Of a stretch of 64,000 bases of DNA, positions 1 to 10,559 are shown one piece after another. Made by a program: the position numbers and the translations under genes. A model generated the notes under the pieces. The model did no database searches. It worked only from the letters and a program-made list of their open reading frames with translations, and was not told the DNA's origin. Numbering within the stretch: the first letter of the stretch is position 1; every line of letters starts with the position of its first letter. The stretch is from Atriophallophorus winterbourni (Eukaryota; Platyhelminthes; Trematoda; Plagiorchiida; Microphallidae). The DNA is taken from NCBI GenBank assembly GCA_013407085.1, contig JACCGJ010010799.1:124001-188000 (forward strand). The letters run 5' to 3'.

Positions 1-1045
1 GTGTTTTACGAGAAGCTAGATTGTCAACCACATTCACATATTCGGATTGTCAATTCCGAATACTTGTAAAAATTGATCTTCTACTGAGGTATTATACTTT
101 GTCTCAAATCCTCCTCGAAGATAATGGTGATCAGCAAAATTAGATATCTCGAAGTTGTTCCGTTTTATATTTACCAGGTAAGCAAAGTAGAATCTAGAAT
201 CGAATCAACTTAAAATGCTAAATTTGATTTTGACGCTTATTATATTAACGCATTAGGTTGTTAAAAGTATTAGGGAAAAAATAATCGTTTTTTGTGCTAT
301 TTACTTTCTTTTATATACAGTGTAAACGGTAGTTGTTCGAAGAGAACTCTTGAATGTCAAGGCCAGCAATGCCCGAAGAATATTAAAGTTTGACAGATGT
401 GATCATCGAATATATGAGAGATCTGGAAGAGGCTAAATCTTCAAACTTCTTAGTTGTGATTCTTTTGAAATTTATCGGTGTTTTTTTAATGGAAAACCTA
501 TTTCTCGCGGATATTCGTAAAACATTCTGAGCGTCAGGGTGGTATGGTCTATGGGCTAGTTTTGTTCATGTGGATGTAAACGAGTTAATCTGGAAGGTTA
601 ATACTAATGGGTCAAGTAAGTGTTCAACATGGAAATTGTAACGCTAATTTCACCATTAATACCTAGAAATTTTATAATTATATAGTTCTTCCATTGCAAT
701 ATCGGAATTCGAGTGTGACAGTAATTGTTCCACAGAGGAATGAATCTAGATGTGCTTAAAAATCACGTATTAAGGCAAAATCTCTTATGTTTCTTGGAGA
801 AGATTTCAGATGTTAGCATACTTATTCAGATAAAAATCTTTCAATACTTTCGTGCAGATTCTAGGTAGATCCACTAGGTTATCTTGATTTCTTAAATTAT
901 ACCTAGAACCTTGTCGGAAGCGAATACTCGAATTAATATCTATATTTTAAGAGTGTATTATTCTATAGAGCAGTAGTAGGTTGCGTCTAATTCTGCGCAA
1001 TCATAAGGGTTCTAGAATGAGCTGCTTACACCTTCCTCTAGATGA
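1..1045 (+). repeat. Repeat D copy and flanking non-coding DNA
   Basis: The first ~190 bases match, with many substitutions, segments at 13870-14010 and 19010-19200 on this strand, and 13330-13570 and 45270-45500 on the other. The shared landmark is a run resembling cacattcacatattcgg. In the other copies this segment lies upstream of the family-E secreted-protein gene and downstream of a degraded reverse transcriptase FADD-like motif. From ~190 to 1045 I see no coding sequence. By position it should be the rest of the composite unit (compare 13.75-15.34 kb), but it is too diverged to align by eye. Confidence 0.5.
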
Positions 1046-1948
1046 TTGATTCGAGTTATTTCCAATGAGTTATTTGGTATAAGTACGTTGTACTTTTTGC
1101 AAAACGGTGGTATCGTTTTTAATTATGCTGCTAATTATTATATCACAGCGATCAAAGAGAGATATAGTGAAACGTTTATAAAGTTCTATCTTACAGTGTG
1201 GGACACTGAAGAACTCATGACACATATTCACGCACTGCTTCGCCTTCGAGATCACGTGATGTATATCCTCGTTGAATGTTAGCGATACAGAATATCTGAA
1301 CCCAAGATCAGGTATGTAGTCGACAATTTGAATTATCTTTATATTAAGAAGGATTTATCTATCAGGAATTGAACTTCTCTATAGAATAAAGTTAGATTTA
1401 CCAACAGAGAATGAGACACCATTAATTTCACACCATGTTGATACTGCTCACAAATCTATTTTCAGCCTTACAATGAAATGTTGTGCTTCGGATGATAGGA
1501 AAGAAATGATTACTTCTATGTCGTCTGCTAAGAGGAATAGTTTACTATGACATATGACTGTATGTACATGTTGTATGTATAGAAGAAAACGTGATGGACC
1601 TAAAACACTGCCTTGAATCGCACCACGTGGAATCGGCAGGGTGCGCTGTCTGTGACCTTCGACCTCAAATTGGCATATGGGACCAGTAAAAAAGAGGTGA
1701 GCTAAGAAAAACGTTTTCCACCTATACCAAATGAACTTAGCTTTGATAATTACAGTTTATGTGGTACTGTGACATAAGGAAAAAATCTATGATTGCTAAA
1801 TACTTTTAATTGAGCATGTGAAGCAGTCTAAGTATTTTAACTGGCAAGTGATAGAGGATCTTTTTTAAGGAATCCGTGCTGTATCTTAGAAAAGATAACA
1901 AGTGTCAGGTATTCTAGCTTTCTTTACAATCTTTTCAAATAATCTCGC
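1046..1948 (-). pseudogene. CR1/Jockey-like reverse transcriptase relic (NLR-B copy 1, 3' half)
   Basis: Read on the minus strand, this is the middle and end of a non-LTR reverse transcriptase. From 1948 downward it encodes a stretch like RLFEKIVKKA (palm entry), then a motif-B stretch QGSVLGP near 1597-1617, then an ADD catalytic motif near 1520-1530 followed by EVIISFLSSE. It ends in a post-RT stretch with HVISKAKQCVNM (1070-1255). Stops and frameshifts interrupt it. The upstream RT part continues at 4311-4690 beyond an inserted BEL element. Sister copies lie at 15340-15960 (minus) and 42590-44265 (plus). Function in an intact element would be target-primed reverse transcription; this copy is dead. 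Confidence 0.8.
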
Positions 1949-2372
1949 TGTAACCGCCAAAACGGTCCGGGGAAAATCGAGTTCAACGTCAAATATTTCA
2001 GTCACTACATAAACACCAATGTGTCTATCCAACGGTTGAGTGACGCGTCCAAGTCCACCAAAATATTGACAAGACAATACGTGAGATGAGTACGGTACTA
2101 TTGAAGCAAAATAATTATACAATAAAAATAGCAAACCTCAATTATTCCGCTTCGTACTGAATCCAAAAACAACAATATTCAACAGCAACAATGACCACGA
2201 GTGATCGCAACTTCAAATAGCGCGCAAACGGCCAAATAAAGATACACAAATATAAGCTCAAGAAAGAATAAATTCAATTTGTTCGGTAAAACAAAAATGG
2301 TAAAAAAATACAAAATATCAGCAGATTTAAACAGTTAGTAGTCAATAAAATAAATTCAATGTACATCTTACA
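1949..2372 (-). repeat. 3' LTR of the minus-strand BEL element
   Basis: The left edge is the complement of ...GTTACA and the right edge the complement of TGTAAG..., so the LTR has TG...CA ends. It matches the other three BEL LTRs here over its whole length with scattered substitutions. A short open frame inside it recurs in all four LTRs, but I treat that as a by-product of LTR similarity. Confidence 0.88.
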
Positions 2373-2639
2373 CCGCCCACCGAAATCCGCGCCGGATTTC
2401 TCAAATGCTGACAACATACATGCTCTGGTATCCTACCCTATATCTTTACCCATCGCTGAATATATCATAATAGCAACCAGATGTTATTATCTAAGAACAA
2501 AGTGAGATAATGTCACGATGCACAAGACGTTCTCCATGCCTCACACATGTGACAAAATTCACCGGCTATTTCAGCCAGATTGGTTAGAAGCCAGACGTTT
2601 TCCATGCTTTACCAATCTAGCTGGCCTGGTCCCTTTACG

Positions 2640-3398
2640 TTACAAAACCAGCTCCGATAACAGAATCCACGTTCGATGATGTATTTTTTCCGGTACAGTC
2701 AAATCAGTCCAAAAGCATGCTTGATCTAATTCGAAATGAATTTCGTTCTTGAGTACGGTAGTAAGTGATACTATTAGCTTAGCGGCTACTAATTCCAGAC
2801 ACGAAATAGTAGCAGGCTTAACTAGAGCAACTCGCGACTTCGAGCAGAGTAGGCAACAATATGACTTAGGACTAAATCGAATGTAAATCGCGGCTTCATA
2901 CCTAAGTTCCAACGCATCAAAGAATGCATGTAACTTAGGCCGAACTACGTGAGCACCTTTGCGCTTCATAGATCGAGGAATTCTTAGGGATTGCGGTTCC
3001 ATCACGCTTGCATATTTATGGAGTAACTCAGGATTTCGCAGAAACCTAGAATGCAGACTTTGTAAACGCGACTTTGATTGTTTATGGTTGCGGTAGATTC
3101 TATGGAAATCTCTTTTCCAAGGTAGACACACTTCAAAATTGCCATCTTTCTGTTTAGTCCCACGATACGCTTGTAACACATCCGCTCCAATAAGCAGGTC
3201 AACTGTGGTATTGGGACCATCATTTGAAACAAGATCCTTCAAATGATTAGGTGAAGTGAGGCAAATCTCCTTCGTCAAATGCTCAACCATTTCAGGAAGT
3301 TGCATAGACTCATTCATCATAGACAATTCAAATCTTACTCGTGCAATTCGAGTAGCATTCGCAGCTATCAACAGTTCTAACTCAGCCTCTTGAAGCAT
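2640..3398 (-). pseudogene. BEL gag-pol remnant, internally deleted fusion frame
   Basis: An open frame of 252 codons joins three separated parts of a BEL polyprotein. Its first ~30 residues resemble the gag segment of the 45.8-kb element (ANATRIARVRFELS versus SNATRLARLKLELS). A short piece around residues 65-80 matches the protease-proximal stretch LLIGADV. From about residue 145 onward it matches the region after the RT active site leading into RNase H (LRYEAAIYIRFSPKSYCCLL). The gag zinc knuckles, protease active site, most of RT and all integrase are gone. Such a protein could not support transposition, so the frame probably stays open by chance or because the deletion is fairly recent. 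Confidence 0.8.
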
Positions 3399-3584
3399 CT
3401 GTTCCTCCGCTTATTGTGCCAACAAAAACTGAGCCCTAAGATAATGAGAGCTAGAACTAACTACCGAACCAGAGGATGACATGTTATCAACTAATGAAGA
3501 AACACCGACTTGTCCGTCAAACTGGTCCTTTTCTTTGTTTCTTGGATGGATCTCTGATCACTTGTTCTCCATTTTTCCCCAATG

Positions 3585-3889
3585 TTCGAAACGAAGCAAA
3601 TTAAATACTTCTAATTTGAGTACTGTCCCAATGTTCCAAACCAAGCAAATTGAATACTGTCCCAATGTTCCAAACGAAGCCAATTGAGTACTGCCAATTT
3701 GAGTACTGTCCCAATGTTCCAAACAAACCAAATTGAGTACTGCTTCAACGAACCAAATTGAGTGCTGTCTCAATGTTCCAAACGAAGCAAATTGAGTACT
3801 GCCACTTTGAGTACTGTGCTAAACAAAGCAAATTGAGTACTGCCAATTTGAGTACTGTCAAAATGTTCCAAACGAAGCAAATTGAGTAC
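3585..3889 (-). repeat. Tandem repeat array derived from the BEL leader/primer-site region
   Basis: About twelve imperfect copies of a core like TTGAGTACTG (plus strand) are arranged in ~32-bp units (with CAATGTTCCAAACGAAGC) alternating with ~17-bp short units. The last copy abuts the 5' LTR. The 45.8-kb element has a single equivalent, tactcaattggcttcc, just inside its 5' LTR where a primer-binding site belongs. The array therefore looks like amplification of the leader that contains the primer site. Confidence 0.75.
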
Positions 3890-4310
3890 TGTAACCGCCA
3901 AAACGGTTCGGGGAACATTGAGTTCAACGTCAAAGATTTCAGTCACGATATAAACACCAATGTGTCTATCCAACGGTTGAGTGACACGTCCAAGCCCACC
4001 AAAATAATGACAAGACAATACGTGAGATGAGTACGGTACTATTAAAGCAAAATAATTATACAATAAAAATAGAAAACCTCAATTATTCCGCTGCGTACTG
4101 AATCCAAGAACAACAATATTCAACGGCAACAATGACCACGAGTAATCGCAACTTCAAATAGCGCGAAAACGGCCAAATAAAGATACAAATATATGCTCAA
4201 GAAGAATAAATTCAAGTAGTTCGGTAAAACAAAAATGGTATAAATTTACAAAATACCAGCAGATATAAACAGTTAGTTGTCAATAAAATAAACTCAATGT
4301 ACATCTTACA
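3890..4310 (-). repeat. 5' LTR of the minus-strand BEL element
   Basis: A 421-bp copy matching 1949-2372, with TG...CA termini on the minus strand. It is more diverged from its partner than the two LTRs of the 45.8-kb element are from each other, suggesting an older insertion. Confidence 0.88.
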
Positions 4311-4690
4311 CTTGCTATGAAGTCTGTACATTTTATCGGTCGTTATTTGGTGACTATGTGTTTTGAGCCAGATTTGTACATGGGTATACCAATAAAGTGT
4401 TTATATTTTGCCGGAAGGGTACCAGATTCGGTAGATACGTTGAATAAGATCAGCAAGTTAAGTTAATACTCTTTACTGGAAGTATGGCTGGAAGTATGCC
4501 TGCTATGTCCGGATTAAGACTGACAGTTGACAGAATTTACTTATGCCACTCAGATTTAAACTCAAAGTATTCAGTGTACCAGGCGATGGAATTTGGTCGG
4601 TTGTATAAATGTAGTTTGATTTTTTGTAGGTATAGTTAAAGATTAGGAGAAAGTCTTCAAAAATAGCTCCACCTGAAATAATAATTGTTT
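4311..4690 (-). pseudogene. NLR-B copy 1, 5' part of the reverse transcriptase
   Basis: On the minus strand this encodes the start of an RT domain with a recognisable run like SGTLP, then IPMYKSGSK, then RPIKC. This is the usual pre-motif-A segment of CR1/Jockey RTs. It matches 42590-42870 (plus), and its continuation across the BEL insertion resumes at 1948. Stops interrupt it. It proves that the BEL element landed inside a pre-existing non-LTR copy. Confidence 0.75.
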
Positions 4691-4879
4691 CGACTAAGGA
4701 TGAAGTAACATATTATATAAAGAAATTCATGTTGTTGGGTAAGTTGAATATTTTTCGAGGTAAATGTACAGTTAATTTTTACAACACAATCGCTCATCTC
4801 AGAACGTGTACATCAAATTCATAAGTGGTACAGTTCAAAAATTTCGCGAGTTTTCATCACATCTGCAGATCAACCAGCG

Positions 4880-5800
4880 TCATTACTCTTATTCAACAAT
4901 GTGGCCATCTCTATGGTTGACTGGGTGAATAGGTAAATTGATATTGGCTTTGTTAACGCGAATCGGTTTCTCAACTTTGTGTAACGAATATACTGAGGTC
5001 AAATAAAATTATGACCGAGGCTATTTGATCTTAATTTTTTGATTGCAATTTTCATTGAAAGGGTTTTACATGGTGTGAATTTTAATCATTCACTTAGCAA
5101 CAGTCGAAATCGCTGTCTGCATGCAGTCGATGACGTAATCGTGGTGTTGCTTCTGGTTGTCGGTTATCAGACATGACCTCCACTATGAGGATGGTTTGCG
5201 AAACATTTTTTTATGAAATTTTGATAAGCTAACATTTACAATTTTCCTTCTGCTTATCCACGTTGAAGTGCTTCAGTATTCTTTAAAAGATAACTCATCT
5301 ACCTTACGTCACAAATGCTCACAAGCTGGTCAACAGGAGATTGTACAATTAAGAAAAGCCATTCTGAACTTCTGCTGAACGACTTTAAAATTTGATTCAC
5401 ATTTGGACTTACTTAAATCCCACAAACCTAGCAAACACTTTCCTGCTGTTTGCGCTCATCACGTAGGGATAGTATGATTAGATCCGTATGTATAGAAATC
5501 GCTGTAAACGTATGAACCAGTCGAGATTTGGATTAATATTATTATTATTAATACTAAATGAAAAACGAGAAATGCCTTTGCACCAAATAGATACTTCGTC
5601 AATGATGACTTCGTGTTTACTGTAATTTAAACGATAGAAAAGAACAATGATTTGAATTACAAACCATTTCACAATTTGTTTGTTCATACTCGATATGTTT
5701 ATTGCGAAAGAGAGCAAAATTTAAATTTAATTTATCATGCAAATATCTGTCATTCACATTATCAAAAGCTGGAATACAACTGCTTATATCTGCTTGTGGC
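4880..5800. repeat. Repeat C copy 1
   Basis: This block aligns by eye with 16050-16850 in the same orientation and, for its first ~300 bases, with the reverse complement of 41040-41740. Landmarks shared with 16.0 kb include taatcat-cac-tagca followed by tcgaaatc, ggtcaacag, and atgattagatccg-gtgta followed by accagtcgagatt. Small open frames on the minus strand (5478-5802) include a stretch like AFDNVNDRYLHDKL that might be a reverse transcriptase motif A relic, but it is too isolated to name. Confidence 0.6.
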
Positions 5801-5919
5801 ATAACTTGTTAAATATATGAAAGTGAAATTAGTCAAAATATAATGCAACTGACGTGATAAGTGAAATCTCGTATATTCTAATTTGTTGAGATCAATAGAG
5901 TGGTACAGCGATCGGTTGA

Positions 5920-6060
5920 AGTGCCGGCACCTTTTTGCTACGAAAAGCTAAATATAATTAAGAAGCCAGTCTGCAGAGGCCGTATGCCCTACTAAGACAG
6001 TGCCAGTTACGCTTTTACGATATAGAAAATATTTCGTATAAGGAAGATCTAAACAACGGG
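5920..6060 (+). repeat. Repeat F copy 1 (short dispersed repeat)
   Basis: About 130 bases match the reverse complement of 34860-35000. The best-conserved core is gtctgcagaggccgt, then ctactaag, then a segment ending in ggaagatcta. I cannot assign it to a known RNA or element. From 6061 to 7560 there is no recognisable gene; a 113-codon frame at 6206-6547 (minus, non-ATG start) has no features I can identify. Confidence 0.5.
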
Positions 6061-7566
6061 ATGTTGGAACTCAGAATGTGACCATTGTGTAAAGCGCAAT
6101 TTCAATAAAAATGCGATATTTATGACTTTTACATTGACCGCAGCCTATTTGTTTTACGATATCTTTCACAGAAGGTAACATCCTATCTAACAACCACAGT
6201 CAACATTATATTATTATTATCTTAAGTACATTGCGAATATTATAAAATACGTTACATGTGCAGTATTCGTTGCTGTCTTTTCTTTTAGAAACCGATCTTA
6301 AATTTCGAAAACAATTCGAAGGAAGTTTTTTCTGTCCAACTTGTTCGGCTACCTCTTGACTGCACAATTTGAAGGCTCTGTGCAGTAGACAAGCCGATAC
6401 TGCTTCTGGTTTATACCGCATTTTTGCCGACAGAGAGCCATTGCCGTTGATCGTACTACTGATGCCGATCGTTGGGATTGTTACTAAGCAGGTTCTAACC
6501 CAGAATCTGGATTTTAACTGTAAAAATGCAACACATAAATAAATCAAGGGATTTCAATGTGCGTCTGCGGTTCATATCGACCAAAGCAGGTCAACAATAG
6601 GTTATTAACAAGTAGCAATTATTGTAAATAATATCAATGGCTGATCACATCAAACAGATTGATGACGATGAGAGAAAGTTAATAGCTACCTTCATCAACA
6701 CGGATTTTCTGTTTTCAATTTATTATAATTTAATTAACTGAAGGTAATGGCATTTACATGTCATTTAGAGGATTATTTTACGACGAATTTTAAATCCTTG
6801 GGGAAAATTCTTAGTCAAATTTACGATATCAAAAGATAGCCTTCTTGTTAAGGGAAACATTGGTACAGTTTTATATGGAAATAAAGAAATAAGAAGAATT
6901 TCTTGCAAGAAATAAGTACCTCATTTAAAGATCTTCTCAAATTGTCACTTTCACGGTAGTGTCAATGCACGATCCTATATTTAGTTCAATCATTAGATAA
7001 AGCTTTGTATTCAACTGTTTTCAGTTGCTGACGTTATTCATAGATGTACATTACAAGCGCACTAGAGATACTTGCACCTCGATTAGAATGAATAAAAAAT
7101 CAGATACGGTAGAAACAATCACTCCCTGCTTTACTCTCAGTGATTAGCTGTACACGGTCTATTATCGGTATTCCACATGCTGCCAGAGTTACACAATCAT
7201 TCGATATTTCTATTGCAGCATGATATCTTTCCTCATAAGATCTTGTAGCCCATCTTATTACTTTTAGTTAATGAAGAAGCACGTTGTGAACTGTGTCTAT
7301 GATATACTTGACGTCGCAGTATTAAATATCAGTGATTTATATTAAATGGAATCGACGTTGGTGTTTCGATTCGCTTTTTATGTTCGTTGATACTAGTCAA
7401 ACTGCTCTGGGCGTTTGTTTTATGTAAACACCAACACAAATTTTACCTTTGATAATTTATATACTGCTGCTCGCAAAACCTAAACGTTTCTTGACATCGA
7501 TGTGCATCAATAAAAACCACAACGTATACCTCTCATCATTCGGTTCGCTCTTGACATACGTCAGAG

Positions 7567-8091
7567 CAGTGGTTCTTAACGTGGGGTTCGATCGAACCCT
7601 AGGGGTTCGGTGAGTCCTTTCCTGGGGTTCGACGGTTTGCATTGGATTTGGGTGGGTCTTATATCCTTGGGTAGTGTTCGTTTTCCTTTTTTCCATTCCG
7701 AACTTACCATTTCGGTCATAGCGCTGGTCAAGAACATAATCTTCAGAGGTTTCAGTCCATCCAGAAAACACGTTATTACTTTACGCGGCATGGGACTCAT
7801 CGGTTTTTCACATGATTTGCACGTGACTTCGGTAGAATTCTGCGTGTCGAAATTCGTCCTATCAGCTGGGCCGGCTGTGACCATTGTTGCGTTCACTGGG
7901 TCCAGGCACTTGGCAATGAGGTCAAGTTGGTTACATGTCGCTGCCACAGTTTGATCGATCGATTTGATTGTCTGTGTGTAGGATCTCGTGATTGGTAGCC
8001 TGATGCGGGTTTTTCCAACTACGAAGGGTTCGATGAATGCATGTATGGAACTTGCAGGGTTCGATACCACCAAAAAGGTTAGGAACCACTG
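7567..8091. mobile_element. hAT-like non-autonomous DNA transposon with retrotransposon ORF1 inside
   Basis: The ends are inverted: cagtggttcttaac on the left and the complement of cagtggttcctaac on the right, closely resembling hAT-superfamily termini. The flanking octamers are cgtcagag (7559-7566) and cgttagag (8092-8099), matching at seven of eight positions, and an 8-bp target duplication is the hAT hallmark. At 525 bp it cannot encode a transposase. Instead its interior is an antisense, internally deleted copy of the NLR-A ORF1. Confidence 0.85.
7576..8073 (-). CDS. Open chimeric frame: NLR-A ORF1 fragment carried inside the hAT-like element
   Basis: An uninterrupted 165-codon frame runs almost from one terminal repeat to the other. 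Residues ~29-105 match the N-terminal part of the NLR-A ORF1 at 50438-50780 (IDQTVAAT, ATMVTAGPADRTN, the first Cys pair TCKSC and KVITCFL). They are joined directly to the later RNA-binding-like stretch (LKPLKIMFLTSAM, KRTLPKD) seen at 51810-51900. The remaining PHD Cys/His ligands and the intervening region are deleted. The first and last ~25 codons come from the transposon ends. Whether it is expressed is unknown. It may simply be a young capture, but staying open through both junctions is notable. Confidence 0.6.
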   Translation of the reverse strand: MVVSNPASSIHAFIEPFVVGKTRIRLPITRSYTQTIKSIDQTVAATCNQLDLIAKCLDPVNATMVTAGPADRTNFDTQNSTEVTCKSCEKPMSPMPRKVITCFLDGLKPLKIMFLTSAMTEMVSSEWKKGKRTLPKDIRPTQIQCKPSNPRKGLTEPLGFDRTPR

Positions 8092-8139
8092 CGTTAGAGA
8101 TATTATAAATTGTCAAGATTACTATTCTCGCAAACCACT

Positions 8140-8620
8140 GTAGGATTAGTTTGGTACGAACACCTTGTTCAGTCTTATTTGCACAAACACCTAGAAATGG
8201 CTTTTAAAGGCATGATTAGGAATGAAATGTTTCACTTGCATCCATATCAATCACGCACACCACACGACCGGTTTCATACTGTTTGAAATCATCAGTTAGG
8301 CTCATGCGACTGAAACAATAGGAGGATTAAAAATAAGTTGCGCTTCTATGCCAGTATTAAATAAGGAAAGTACGAACAACCTATTCAATTGCATGAGCTC
8401 ACATTCGTGTACATTCCTGAACAAAAATCTCATTTGCTTGCATTTCCATCACACGCACGCACACCCCACGAATCTTTCGTGCTGATTGCACCCATCTGGT
8501 ATCTACAGTAGGATCATAATCAGTTTGCACTTGTATCAGTGGAAGAATGCTGAAGAGGTTGCGCCTGTATGCCACTATTGGAGAAGGTTAGTACGACCAA
8601 CCTGTTTATTGAAGTTAAAC
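8140..8620. repeat. Hammerhead-bearing tandem repeat (two diverged monomers)
   Basis: The landmark tgcgc-t-tatgcca recurs at ~8339 and ~8562, giving a monomer of about 223 bp. The units match arrays at 19823-20382 and 35340-36200. Sense orientation, defined by the ribozyme, is minus. The first monomer keeps a hammerhead-like core (8262-8302); the second has a decayed one near 8468-8500. Confidence 0.7.
8262..8302 (-). ncRNA. Degenerate hammerhead ribozyme core
   Basis: On the minus strand CTGATGA is followed by TTTCAAACAGTAT and then GAAACCGGTC. The invariant core residues and the cleavage triplet GTC are kept, but stem II has lost most pairs and stem I pairs poorly. It is probably inactive. 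Confidence 0.5.
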
Positions 8621-9110
8621 TGGAGCGATAGGTTCAATCTTGGCCAACGCCAAAATCTTATACTTATGTGTTTGGCAATTCTGATGTAGGTGGGATTTGG
8701 AGGAAATAGATTCTATTGAGCGTATGTTGACGACACACGTTTGACACCAAAGTCGTATTTTCAGCTTAAGAATCTGACCAAATATTGGGAGATTTATTGC
8801 AGATCAATTTGCCTCGCATTGTACCATATTTATTATATTATTTTATGAGGCTTGGTCTCTACGAACCTGCGTGGTACTTGTAACCATACATCAAATTTTC
8901 ACGCTAGATTTTACACGCACATGCTACAAAATCTGTTCAGAATGCGGCCATCAATAAATACTTTACACACTATGCAAACATTCGAATATTACAAGGTTTT
9001 ATTGAAATATTTTCGAAGAATCCAACACTTTCTTAACAAACATATACGTCATGAAGGAAAATGTGAAAAGTAGTAGTATATTTCTACTAGATTATACCAA
9101 GCTCAAGAAT
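8610..9110 (+). repeat. Segmental repeat matching 36440-36960 in reverse
   Basis: Long stretches agree with the reverse complement of 36440-36960: caacgccaaaat, tggcaattctgat, attctattgagc, tctgaccaaa, tatgcaaaca and actagattata occur in the same order. Part of it is also seen near 22080-22160. The open frame within it does not keep its reading frame in the other copy, so I see no evidence of coding. Confidence 0.6.
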
Positions 9111-9119
9111 GAACTTTAA

Positions 9120-9480
9120 TGGCGTATGTATGTATGTATGTTTTTGAAAACATGGATAAACATTGTCGCTCGTTGTTCACTGGAGTAATATACTTAAGGG
9201 AATTGTCATCATTATAATATTCGGATTGAAGAATTAAAGAACGTTTTCGAGCATTCGATGTTGCAAATTAACGACTCTGAACTCGCAGCTCGTGAGTGGT
9301 ACTCATCGATCTGGAACTGACCGGATCGATGTTGTAAGGGTGTCCCAACATTGAAACGATAGACATGTTATATTTTTTCGTAACTCGTCGGAACTGTTTG
9401 AATTGATTTGACCGAGTGTTGTATAGACAGTGAAGGAACTATCGGTTAATCATCAATTAAGATCGATCGTGAGTGCACAT
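9120..9480 (+). repeat. LTR-like segment upstream of the Gypsy relic
   Basis: It aligns by eye with 23095-23480, and its end (gaactatcg through cgatcgt) with 27100-27140. A stretch tgtaagggtgtccca near 9333 looks like the TG-start of an LTR. Given the Gypsy coding relic downstream this is plausibly its 5' LTR, but I could not find the matching 3' LTR. A (GTAT)n microsatellite lies at ~9124-9141. Confidence 0.4.
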
Positions 9481-10559
9481 TGTGATTTTCGGTCACTGTA
9501 CAACATGTTTGATATTCATTCATTCGGTCAATACCCGAGTTCAGTTACGGTTGTGTAATGTCGAACCCAAGGTTGAGTCAGTAGTTGCACATCACAGATA
9601 TAACAATTGGAGAAGGGGTGCTGAACATATTTTCTCAATTATCAAAGGATATCATTGCGAATGTAATTTGTATATGAATTGCTTAATCAGCAAAACCAGA
9701 TTTTTGAAGAATTAATACAACGAATGGCATTCCAGACAATCAACAGTTCAAGTTCGGGGCAATCAATTGACAGTCTACTGCAGAACATCAACGAATCAGC
9801 CAGATGAATGAGTTACATTCGAGTTCTGGTATCGAAGATATCAGAGTGTGTTCATGGTTGATGAGGAGACTCGTGTGCAAACGTTGTCACGGAAGTTGGT
9901 GCCAGTGAAACATAAAAATATTGCAATTTTATTCTTCCGAAACGTCTAACAGATTTCAGTTTGGTAGAAACAATTGAATGCCTCAGCGAACGCTGATTTT
10001 TGTTTAATATCAGACACAAGTGTATCACGAACGGAGTTGATGACGATATCATAACTTACAGTGGCAAAGTAAATCAGCAAAGTGAACGGTTCAAACTGAA
10101 AACCATTCAGAGGGTGTTTTTAAAAATCTGATATTTCTTTGTGGATTGTAGTCTTACAATGATTATGAGTTACGAACAAACCTTATATCAAAGCTGGAAG
10201 CCGACCTTAACACGGCATTACACAGTGTCAGTAAAGAAATCTGAAATGACCGAATCTGAGGCATGATTTTAAGATGATATAACAGCATACATACAGTCTC
10301 AAACATATATGTGATACAATCTGGTAAAAGAATAAACTCAGAATTTCAATGCAACAAATTACAACAGAATGAACCCGGAATTGCATGATGACACTGTGGA
10401 ATACTGCGTTATGGACGGTTTTGCAGACATAAGAAATACAGCTGTCACAATTGCCGAATTGTTGGTCATTTAAAAAAGTTTGTAGAAGAACGCTTTCAAA
10501 GCTAATGACAAGTGAACCGAATAGCTTATGAAACAGAAGCATTTCAAATCTGGTTCATA

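Larger units (their letters stand above)
1949..4310 (-). mobile_element. Internally deleted BEL/Pao LTR retrotransposon (minus)
   Basis: Two ~421-424 bp direct repeats (1949-2372 and 3890-4310) begin TG and end CA and match the LTRs of the BEL element at 45800-50011. The flanking pentamers are ctcgc (1944-1948) and cttgc (4311-4315), an imperfect 5-bp target duplication, as expected for BEL elements. The element sits inside an NLR-B relic. Between the LTRs only a short gag-like start, a trace of protease, and the C-terminal RT/RNase H region remain (2640-3398). A G-rich tract (C-rich on this strand, from 2373) next to the 3' LTR is the probable polypurine tract. Integrase is absent, with the same junction as the other copy. 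Confidence 0.9.

Noticed and set aside
3585..3889. Regularly spaced short repeats suggestive of a CRISPR array
   Set aside because: Unit lengths vary (about 17 and 32 bp), spacers are themselves repeated, and the array is part of a eukaryotic LTR element's leader.
5617..5802. AFDNVNDRYLHDKL as reverse transcriptase motif A
   Set aside because: The single motif has no supporting RT motifs before or after it, and the equivalent region of the 16-kb copy does not keep the frame.
6206..6547. 113-codon minus-strand frame
   Set aside because: Non-ATG start, no recognised motif, promoter or repeat match; a faint similarity to the N-terminal region of PLE proteins is too short to claim.
7580..7615. 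ggttcgatcgaaccc, resembling a tRNA B box
   Set aside because: It is a palindrome within the hAT-like terminal region, and no A box, acceptor stem or cloverleaf can be drawn around it.
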